A stretch of DNA of 64,000 bases from Syntrophobacter fumaroxidans MPOB. Its GTDB lineage: Bacteria; Desulfobacterota; Syntrophobacteria; Syntrophobacterales; Syntrophobacteraceae. The stretch lies in assembly GCF_000014965.1 (NCBI RefSeq), contig NC_008554.1:1600001-1664000 (forward strand), read 5' to 3'. The translations under genes were made by a program, and so were the position numbers. This document shows, piece by piece, positions 49,918 through 57,301 of this stretch; position 1 is the first letter of the stretch, and each line of letters opens with the position of its first letter. The notes below the pieces were generated by a model that did no database searches, had not been told where the DNA came from, and worked only from the letters and a program-made list of their open reading frames with translations.

Positions 49918-50916
49918 TTAGCCGGCCGTGACGCGCGCCGGTCCGAGTGACTCGAAGTCCGCTGTGCCCGCTCCGGCAGCCTCGGCCTTCATGATGTAGG
50001 GAAGATCGTGCACCGACTTGCCGAGCAGCGTGGCTCCGAACGCGTCGACGGCCACCTGGTCCGTGCCGACAACCAGGGTGTTCGTCTGCTTCAGATCCGC
50101 CAGGGACCCGCCGGTCGGACCGTTGGTCATCATGGCGGTGATGCCGTCCAGGATGACGAGCGTGGGTTTCACCAGCATGGCAAGCTCCATGATGAACTCA
50201 TGGATGTTCTGGTGAAAAATGTTGCGCCGACCGCCGAACAGGCCGTACCAGTTTTTCATGGTCATGGATGCACCGCTGCGGTGATGGTCCTTGACGGGTG
50301 CCATCCCGATCACTTTGCCGACACCCTCGAAAGGGGTGACAAGCACCGGCCATTTCCTGATCAGGTTGCCGCCCGGCAAGGTGACGGGTCTGAAGAAGGT
50401 TTGCTTCGGATAGATCACCTTCGCCCCCGAGGAACGGGCGGCCTCCCCGATGCCGGTCAGGGCGAAGCAGCTCTGCGGATCGTTGATGGGATTGTCGGTG
50501 ACCGCCACCTCGGAAGCCCCGGCCTTCAGACACAGCCGCACCACTTCGGACAGCAGCCGGGGATCGGTCGTCGCCGACAGCGCGGGAGCGGTGGCGAAAG
50601 CGGCGTTCACCTTGATGAGCACCTTGTCGCCGCGCTTGATGAAAGACTCGATTCCACCCATCGCCTCCAGGCCGAGCCGGACCGACGTCACCCGGTCCTG
50701 CCCCGTAACGATGCTCATCTTCCGACTCGTTCCGGGCACTGAATAGTCCGCCAGAACGGCCTGTCTCTCCTCGTCCGACGACAATCCGCGAGCGCCCGTG
50801 TCATCGTGGAGACGGTAGCCCAGGAGCCCGGCGGCGGCGATGAAACCACCCGCCCTGGCCGACCGGACGAGGAAATCCCGTCGGTTCAGCTCCTTTTCAT
50901 CAGAGTCCCGTTTCAC
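49918..50916 (-). CDS. DUF362 family protein with Tat signal
   Basis: A 332-aa DUF362 protein with a twin-arginine signal (LNRRDFLVRSARAGG) at the start. The family core is visible (VLIKVNAAFATAPALSATTD near 107, DGITAMMTNGPTGG near 258, TDQVAVDAFGATLLG near 290). DUF362 proteins are often found beside ferredoxin genes and probably bind or use Fe-S or other redox partners; no Cys cluster is present here, so it likely docks to the polyferredoxin encoded 18 bases downstream. Preceded by only 9 bases after the DUF6599-like gene. Confidence 0.87.
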   Translation of the reverse strand: MKRDSDEKELNRRDFLVRSARAGGFIAAAGLLGYRLHDDTGARGLSSDEERQAVLADYSVPGTSRKMSIVTGQDRVTSVRLGLEAMGGIESFIKRGDKVLIKVNAAFATAPALSATTDPRLLSEVVRLCLKAGASEVAVTDNPINDPQSCFALTGIGEAARSSGAKVIYPKQTFFRPVTLPGGNLIRKWPVLVTPFEGVGKVIGMAPVKDHHRSGASMTMKNWYGLFGGRRNIFHQNIHEFIMELAMLVKPTLVILDGITAMMTNGPTGGSLADLKQTNTLVVGTDQVAVDAFGATLLGKSVHDLPYIMKAEAAGAGTADFESLGPARVTAG

Positions 50917-50925
50917 TGTGCGACC

Positions 50926-51909
50926 TCACCTGATTCCTTGATGCAGCCTGACGGCAAGCCTGCCCGCCACGTCCCCGTCGTCGGCCTCGTGGACTCCGGC
51001 CAGGAAGCTGCCTTTGCTGAATACCACTTCGAACGTGTCAAACACCTTCAGAACCCTCGCGCCCTCGATTCCCAGGTTCGCATCGGTCACCGTCGCGCCG
51101 TTTTCCACCAGGAACCGGCGATAGGCTTCGGCCATTCGCGCGGCATCCTCCGGGCTCTTGCGCCGCGAGAGAAAAGCCGTCACCGTGACGCCGTCGACGT
51201 TGTAGGAGGCGGTGAACGTGTTGTCCAGCTCGCTGAAGCCGAAGACGTCCGAAACATGAAGTGCAACGGAGGACGGATCGAGACCCTCGGGCGGAAACAG
51301 CCCGATTTCACCGACGTTCGCACCTTCGGCCGGCATCGTTTGGATGAATTTCAGGCCGACCGCCAGCACGTCTTCCGCCATGCTCTCGACCGATGCGACG
51401 ATTTCCACGTAATGCCGCCCATGCACAAGGTAGAGGGCGTTGGACGTACGGTAGGAAAACCGGACGATGGAAAGCTCCTCGGCATCCGCCCGTTTCTGCA
51501 GGCTGAAAACCGCGAAGGCGTTTCTCGGGTTGTCCATGTCGTAGACAAACAGTTCCAGCCACTCATTCGGCCGGTCGCTCCTGCCGAAACGCCGGCATCG
51601 CAATTCCTTGAAACCGGCGGAAAGGTACATCTCCGCCTTGCCGTCGATTTTTTCCGAAAGCGTCTCCGGACCGAACACCTCGACTCCGGACATGGGGGAG
51701 AGACCCGCCGTGGCGTAGTCGCTGAGATCGGGTCCGTCCGAGGAGCCGGCGGAGGACGCGGGAGCGGAACCGGTTTCGGGAACGGCGGGCGCGAACAAGG
51801 CCGCGTCGTAATGGAATTGCTTCAGGAAAATACCGGCGGCAATGACGGCAAGAGTGAACAGGATCACCAAGCCGACGTATGTTTCAGTTCTGGCTGGCCG
51901 GCTGTCCAA
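50926..51909 (-). CDS. DUF6599-like membrane-anchored protein
   Basis: A protein of about 327 aa with one N-terminal membrane helix (VGLVILFTLAVIAAGIFL) and a soluble outer domain of about 250 residues including MYLSAGFKELRCRRF and FVYDMDNPRNAFAVF, features of DUF6599-type proteins. TTG 51909 is chosen because GGGGAGA lies 6 bases upstream; the frame is open to 52017 but those residues are Pro/Arg-rich without a signal. It heads the redox operon (DUF362, polyferredoxin, aldo/keto reductase). Function unknown; family seen with DUF362 and Fe-S proteins. Confidence 0.75.
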   Translation of the reverse strand: MDSRPARTETYVGLVILFTLAVIAAGIFLKQFHYDAALFAPAVPETGSAPASSAGSSDGPDLSDYATAGLSPMSGVEVFGPETLSEKIDGKAEMYLSAGFKELRCRRFGRSDRPNEWLELFVYDMDNPRNAFAVFSLQKRADAEELSIVRFSYRTSNALYLVHGRHYVEIVASVESMAEDVLAVGLKFIQTMPAEGANVGEIGLFPPEGLDPSSVALHVSDVFGFSELDNTFTASYNVDGVTVTAFLSRRKSPEDAARMAEAYRRFLVENGATVTDANLGIEGARVLKVFDTFEVVFSKGSFLAGVHEADDGDVAGRLAVRLHQGIR

Positions 51910-52095
51910 GCGAGGTCTCCCCACGAGGATGAAAGGACCAAGGGAATCCCGCAAAGGGCGGGCACCGATCGGATCGGCCACACCCCGGAGCCGGGGTCTC
52001 CGCGGGTGCGACGGCAAATCATATCAGGGAAGCCCCGCCCAGGCAAGGCGGCGGTGGAGGTGAGCCCGTGAGGCGGGAGCCCGACGGAACCGGGG

Positions 52096-53568
52096 TCATG
52101 GGAAGGAAGTCACGTACCGGTCCACCGGGGCGTAATCGTCGGTGAGAATCGGGAGATCCTCCTTCACCGGCCCGATCCATCGATGACGGAGAAGCTCGGC
52201 GATTGCCGGGTCGGCGCTTGTCAGCCGCGGCGCACCGGGAGATTTCAGCGCCACGATCATGACGTTCTGCCATCGCTCCGGGGGCGTCGACGAATCCACG
52301 GGAAACAGGAAGACCTGGGGAAAAACGGCTTTGATGGTCGCGACTTCCGCCCTCAGGAAACGCCCCCTGTCACCTTCGATCGCGCTCAGCGTGTTCACAA
52401 GCACCACTCCGTCGTCCGCCAGCAGATCGAAAAGCCTTCTCACGGTCTCCACGGTGCTGAGATGGAAAGGGATGGAATAGTGGGAATTGAACGTGTCGCA
52501 CAGGATGACGTCGTAGCTGCCGGATGCCCGATTCAGAAAGATCCGCGCGTCCTCGTGGTGAATCCGCAGCCGGGGATCGTCCCGCAGCGCGAAGAGTCTT
52601 CGTGCCACGGCCGTCACTCCCGGGTCGAGCTCCACCACGTCCATCTCGATCCGCGGATAGAAGCGCAGGGCGTACTTGGGGAAGGAATAGCCCCCGCCTC
52701 CCAGCATCAACACCTTGCTCATCCGGGGATTGAAGTGTGCGGCAAGAGGATAGAACTGGGTGTATCGGAGCGCGAGCTCGGTGTGGTCATCCAGAAACAT
52801 GCCCGACTGGGTTCCCTCGGGACCGGTGACCATCACCCGCATGGGCTTGCCCGTCCTCATGCTGATCGTGTTGTAGACGAGGATGCGGTTGTACTGCGTG
52901 TCGATATCGTGGAAATCGAGCCCCGCCAGGTATCCGCTGTAGGATTGGGAACCGAGGAGAAGAAGGACGAACAAGCTCAAGGCGGAAATCTTCACCATCC
53001 GGTCTCCGGCATACGCCAGGAAAGAGGTGATCGCCAGCACGACGGATAGAATGATGATGATGTTGGTGCTGCCGAAAAACCCGATCAGGAAGAATCCCGC
53101 CAGAAAGGTCCCGACAATGCTCCCCACCGTGGATATGGCGTAAAGGTTTCCCACCGTTCTCCCCGACTCCTCGAGGGCTCTCATTTTCAAGCGCACCGCG
53201 TACGGGGAAACCATGCCGAGCAGGACGCTCGACGGAGCGAACAGGACGACCGTGCCGAGCACGGCCGCGAGATGCACGCTCCCCGCCCGGTACTGGACAA
53301 AATCGAGCACGAACGACTTGCTCAGCGCGATTCCGGCGATACAAAAGCCGGCGACGAGTATGATGCCGGCCAGTGTTCGGTGACTCGGGTTTCGATCGGC
53401 GAGGCGGCCGCCCCACCAGTATCCCGCGCTGAGCGATCCCAGGATGACGCCGATCAGGCTCGTCCAAACCACGATGGATGTCCCGAGAAAGGGGGCCAGA
53501 ATTCTCGATCCGGTCATTTCCAGCACCATCACCACGGCGCCACAGACAAACACAATCAATTCCAGCAT
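52096..53568 (-). CDS. Membrane-bound spermidine synthase-like protein
   Basis: A 490-aa fusion. Residues 1-205 carry about six membrane helices with an MFS-like loop (GSLSAGYWWGGRLADR near 43). Residues about 215-490 form a spermidine-synthase-type Rossmann domain (VLMLGGGGYSFPKYAL, VVELDPGV, VILCDTFNSH). The catalytic acidic pattern of true aminopropyltransferases is not complete, so the product is uncertain; such fusions are frequent in deltaproteobacteria. ATG 53568 after GGGAAG is preferred to the TTG ten codons upstream. Divergent from the cfa gene. Confidence 0.85.
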   Translation of the reverse strand: MLELIVFVCGAVVMVLEMTGSRILAPFLGTSIVVWTSLIGVILGSLSAGYWWGGRLADRNPSHRTLAGIILVAGFCIAGIALSKSFVLDFVQYRAGSVHLAAVLGTVVLFAPSSVLLGMVSPYAVRLKMRALEESGRTVGNLYAISTVGSIVGTFLAGFFLIGFFGSTNIIIILSVVLAITSFLAYAGDRMVKISALSLFVLLLLGSQSYSGYLAGLDFHDIDTQYNRILVYNTISMRTGKPMRVMVTGPEGTQSGMFLDDHTELALRYTQFYPLAAHFNPRMSKVLMLGGGGYSFPKYALRFYPRIEMDVVELDPGVTAVARRLFALRDDPRLRIHHEDARIFLNRASGSYDVILCDTFNSHYSIPFHLSTVETVRRLFDLLADDGVVLVNTLSAIEGDRGRFLRAEVATIKAVFPQVFLFPVDSSTPPERWQNVMIVALKSPGAPRLTSADPAIAELLRHRWIGPVKEDLPILTDDYAPVDRYVTSFP

Positions 53569-53779
53569 TTTCGTCTTCCCGTATGGATATCGTTTCAAGT
53601 TGACTTATCATATTCCCAATCAACTGTGCCCTATGCGCCACCCGCGGTTCCCGTTTCTCCGGGTAACCTGTTCAGGGTAACATAGAAGCTGTTCGTTTTC
53701 CCACACATTGCCGACCTATTTGATGAAGCCAAGCTTGGAAGGCCTGAGAAATCGACTTGCGGCAAAAGGAGGCCTGGCT

Positions 53780-54976
53780 GTGAAAGCAATTCTGAAGACT
53801 TTGGCTGAAACCCTTCATCGCGCCGATCCGTCCGTTGATTTCGCCTTCAGGTTCTGGGACGGTGACGAAGTGAGGTTCGGGAAGCATCCCAGGTTCACCC
53901 TGCACTTTAGATCGGAGGCGAGCGGCCGGTCATTGATGGCTCAGAGGTTTTTCGGATTCGGGGAAGCCTACACATCCGGGGAAATCGAAGTGGAAGGCGA
54001 TTTGCGGGAACTCCTTCGCCTCGGATTGAACATCAATTTCGACAATCTTGTGCCGGGCTTCCTCGATACGATACGCGGGATTCGCGCTTACCTCAAGACG
54101 CGCGGCACCCCCGGCGGAGCGAAAAAGAACATCGCCCACCACTACGACCGCGGGGATGAATTCTATCGGCTTTACCTGGATGAAACCCTGACCTATTCCT
54201 GCGCCTATTTCAAGGATCTCGCCGAACCCCTCGAGCAGGCACAGTTGAACAAGTACGATCACATCGCCAGGAAGTTGATGCTCAAACCTGGGGAGCGGCT
54301 GCTCGATATCGGGTGCGGCTGGGGGGGAATGCTCATCCACGCGGCCCGGAATTACGGAATCACCGGAGTCGGAAACACTCTTTCCGAGAACCAGTGCCGA
54401 TATGCGACAAGAAAGCTCAAGGAACTCGGCCTTGATCGACAAGTCTCCGTGGTCCTCAAAGACTACAGGAGCCTGAAGGGCGAATTCGACAAATTCGTTT
54501 CCATCGGCATGTTCGAGCATGTGGGGCGGGAATACATCCCGGCATTCATGAAAAAGGTGGCAAGCCTCCTGAGAAAGGGGGGGCTCGGGTTACTGCACAC
54601 CATCGGTTTCGAGCGGGTTTTGAAAGGAAAATCCTGGCACGAAACCTACATCTTCCCGGGAAACTATATTCCCAGGATCGATGAGGTGCTCCACCAAATG
54701 GGTCGGGTCGGCTTTTCCACCATCGATGTCGAGAACCTTCGCCTGCACTACGCTTATACTCTCGACCGCTGGATCGAGAACTACGAGAGAAACGAAGAGA
54801 AGATCCGGCGAATGTTCGGCGATGCTTTTGCACGGATGTGGAAGCTCTACCTCTACTCCTCATCCGCGGGGTTCAAGTACGGTGACAACAGGGTTTTTCA
54901 ATTTTTGTTCAGTAATGGTTTGAACAATGATCTGCCGATCACGCGTGAGTTCGTATACAGTGACGATGACCGTTAG
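53780..54976 (+). CDS. cfa: Cyclopropane-fatty-acyl-phospholipid synthase
   Basis: A 398-aa CFA synthase adding a methylene bridge from SAM to unsaturated acyl chains of membrane lipids. Visible are NIAHHYDRGDEFYRLYLDE near 125, TYSCAYF, the SAM loop LLDIGCGWGGML near 174, SIGMFEHVGREY near 240 and the C-terminal WIENYERN. GTG 53780 is chosen for the strong AAAGGAGG 7 bases before it; ATG 53723 and TTG 53708 in the same frame lack a ribosome site. A terminator lies 80 bases after the stop. Role: membrane adaptation to stress. Confidence 0.92.
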   Translation: MKAILKTLAETLHRADPSVDFAFRFWDGDEVRFGKHPRFTLHFRSEASGRSLMAQRFFGFGEAYTSGEIEVEGDLRELLRLGLNINFDNLVPGFLDTIRGIRAYLKTRGTPGGAKKNIAHHYDRGDEFYRLYLDETLTYSCAYFKDLAEPLEQAQLNKYDHIARKLMLKPGERLLDIGCGWGGMLIHAARNYGITGVGNTLSENQCRYATRKLKELGLDRQVSVVLKDYRSLKGEFDKFVSIGMFEHVGREYIPAFMKKVASLLRKGGLGLLHTIGFERVLKGKSWHETYIFPGNYIPRIDEVLHQMGRVGFSTIDVENLRLHYAYTLDRWIENYERNEEKIRRMFGDAFARMWKLYLYSSSAGFKYGDNRVFQFLFSNGLNNDLPITREFVYSDDDR

Positions 54977-55297
54977 CCGCGGATGTCGCGCCTCTTCCAC
55001 ACGCCTCGGCGGAGGCGCGTATCCGTCCCGGTACCGTTGCGCCGCGCGCGGCGGCCGGGGCGCGCTCCGGATTTTTTTCTTGCCTTTGTCAACAAGGCAT
55101 ATATGCTGTTTTCCCCGAGCAAATGGTCCACAGCGGACCGGCAAAAGTCCGCCCCGTATGTTTTCGTGCCGGCTCGCCCGGCGTTCAGTTTCAAGAATTG
55201 AAGATGTCGATCGTTCCGATTTTCGGGAACGGGCAAGGGAACGCCGTCCGCCGGCGATTCCGATGTGCGGTCCGGTCACTGTGTCGTGGGGGCATGA
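54977..55297. other. Intergenic region after cfa
   Basis: These 321 bases contain the cfa terminator (55055-55078). The rest has short frames only and nothing recognised. Confidence 0.5.
55055..55078 (+). terminator. Rho-independent terminator of cfa
   Basis: CCGGGG (55055-55060), loop CGCG, CTCCGG (55065-55070, one G-U pair), then A and seven T. Confidence 0.75.
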
Positions 55298-56215
55298 ATG
55301 GGTCCCGAGAGTGTGAAGCTCGAAGACTTGGTTAACATGGACAACCCGCAGGCGGTTTTCTCCGAGGTCGGACTGATCGTGAGGGTGATGTTTCCCAACG
55401 GGGACTACTCCCCGCTCCTCAAGGTCTGCCTGGACATTCGATCGCTCTTTGAAGGCAACTACCCGGGATATCGAAAATGCAACATCCACTACCATGACCT
55501 CAAACACACCACGGACTGCCTGTTGGCCATGGCGAGGCTCATTCACGGCGCGCTCCTCGCCGGTCTGCGGCTCACGGAAAAGCAGGCCGTCCTCGGCCTC
55601 GTGTCCTCGCTTCTCCACGACACAGGATACATCCAGGAAGCAAAGGAAACCAAAGGCACCGGTGCGCAGTACACCCTGACCCATGTCGAACGCAGCATCT
55701 TCTTCGCGGAACGTTATCTGCGTGAAAACGGATATTCGTCGAGGGATGCGCGCTTTTGCCACAGGTGCTTGAGATGCACCGGGCTCGACGTGAAGATCGC
55801 CGAAATCCCGTTTGAATCCATGGAGCATGAATTCCTGGGCAAAGCACTGGGGAGTGCCGATTTGCTGGGCCAGATGGCGGATCGCACTTACCTGGAAAGA
55901 TTGCCCCTGCTGTTCCATGAATTTCGCGAGGGAGGGGTTCCCGGTTTCGCCGACGAACTGGATTTGATCAAGAAAACGCCCGAATTCTGGGAATTCACCA
56001 AGAATCGCTTCCGCACGCAACTGGGCGGGGTCGACCGGTACATGATCAATCATTTCAAGAGCCGGTGGGGGATTGACCGAGATTGTTACAAGGAGGCGAT
56101 CGAAAACAACATGCGGTATTTGACGCACGTCATCGAGCATCATGAATCGGACTACCGGGCGCACTTGAGGCGGGGCAACCGGGCGAAAAGCATGGCGCTG
56201 CTCGAAGACGGGTAA
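55298..56215 (+). CDS. HD-domain phosphohydrolase-like protein
   Basis: A 305-aa protein with an HD-type metal site: IHYHDLKHTTDCLLAMARL near residue 64 and SSLLHDTGYI near 104, then THVERSI near 130. This spacing of H, HD and later D resembles PDEase/HD-GYP families, without a GYP motif. No signal or membrane helix. The start ATG 55298 has only a G-rich upstream stretch; nearby alternatives (ATG 55337) are possible. Substrate is unknown; cyclic nucleotide or phosphate ester hydrolysis is the general family role. Confidence 0.78.
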   Translation: MGPESVKLEDLVNMDNPQAVFSEVGLIVRVMFPNGDYSPLLKVCLDIRSLFEGNYPGYRKCNIHYHDLKHTTDCLLAMARLIHGALLAGLRLTEKQAVLGLVSSLLHDTGYIQEAKETKGTGAQYTLTHVERSIFFAERYLRENGYSSRDARFCHRCLRCTGLDVKIAEIPFESMEHEFLGKALGSADLLGQMADRTYLERLPLLFHEFREGGVPGFADELDLIKKTPEFWEFTKNRFRTQLGGVDRYMINHFKSRWGIDRDCYKEAIENNMRYLTHVIEHHESDYRAHLRRGNRAKSMALLEDG

Positions 56216-56294
56216 GCTTCAGACGCATGAACCGGGCGGTCCAGGAGCCTTCGGGATTCGCTCTCGTGATCGTTCGACGCGTTTGGACGGCGGC

Positions 56295-57275
56295 ATGAAG
56301 GGAAAAGAATCGGGCGGCTTTTCGCGCCGTCATTTTTCCGGCCCCGCCGTGTTGCAGAACCTCATCGGAGTGGGGACCTTGACGCTTCTTTCATTATGGG
56401 TGCACAGGCAGATGACGATTCTTCTGGTAATGTCTCTGTTCTGGCTGACATCCCCCGCGTGCTGCGCTGATTTGAAGGAAGTGAAGGCAAAAGGGGTTCT
56501 GCGCCACCTCGGCATCCGCTACGCCAACTTCGTCACCGGGAGCGGTGACGGGCTGGACGTCGAGATGGTGAGGCTGTTCGCGAAGAGTCTGAGCGTTCGG
56601 TACGAATTCGTGGAAACGACCTGGGACGACGTTTTCTCCGACCTGTCCGGCAGGAAGGTCAGACCCAGCGGGCACGGTTTCGAAGTCGTGGGAAATGCTC
56701 TCATCAAGGGGGACATTGCTGCAAGCGGTCTGACGATATTGCCCTGGCGGACGAAGCTCGTCAACTTCTCCACTCCGACGCTTCCCAACCAGGTCTGGTT
56801 GGTGGCGCGTGCCGATGCGGGTCTCAAGCCGATCGTTCCCAGCGGCAGTGTGGAACAGGACGTCGAAGCCGTCAGGTCCCAGCTTCGGGGAGTCCGGGTG
56901 CTGGGCATTTTCGACACCTGTCTTGACCCCCGGTACTATACCCTGGACAGGGCGCAAGCCGACGTCAGGAAATTCGACGGCAGCGTCAACGAGCTCGTTC
57001 CGGCCGTGATCGAGGGCAGGGCCGAGTGCGCGCTTCAAGACGTGCCGGACGCCCTGGCCTCCATGGACAAATGGCCGGGGAAAATCAAGGTGATCGGTCC
57101 CGTCTCATCCATGCAGCGCATGGGATACGCTTTTTCCAGGACATCTCCGGAACTGCGCGAGGCATTCGACAAGTTCTTCGAACAATGCAAGAAGGACGGG
57201 ACGTATATCGGCATAGTGCGAAAATACTATCCTGCCATTCCGAAATATTACCCGGAGTTCTTTTCGCAAGAATAG
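56295..57275 (+). CDS. Periplasmic amino-acid-type substrate-binding protein (SBP family 3)
   Basis: A 326-aa exported binding protein. The N-terminal 60 residues hold a Tat-like FSRRHFSG motif and two hydrophobic stretches (LIGVGTLTLLSLWV; ILLVMSLFWLTS), so ATG 56412 is an alternative start giving a simple signal peptide. The mature part follows the SBP_bac_3 pattern (VLRHLGIRYANFVTGSGDGLDVEMVRLFA, IAASGLTILPWR, NELVPAVIEGRAECALQDV). No ABC transporter genes are adjacent; instead a hybrid sensor kinase starts 26 bases downstream. It may act as a sensor accessory rather than in uptake; this is inference from context. Confidence 0.83.
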   Translation: MKGKESGGFSRRHFSGPAVLQNLIGVGTLTLLSLWVHRQMTILLVMSLFWLTSPACCADLKEVKAKGVLRHLGIRYANFVTGSGDGLDVEMVRLFAKSLSVRYEFVETTWDDVFSDLSGRKVRPSGHGFEVVGNALIKGDIAASGLTILPWRTKLVNFSTPTLPNQVWLVARADAGLKPIVPSGSVEQDVEAVRSQLRGVRVLGIFDTCLDPRYYTLDRAQADVRKFDGSVNELVPAVIEGRAECALQDVPDALASMDKWPGKIKVIGPVSSMQRMGYAFSRTSPELREAFDKFFEQCKKDGTYIGIVRKYYPAIPKYYPEFFSQE

Positions 57276-57301
57276 CGGGCGACGCATCGAAGAGCACGTG
57301 T

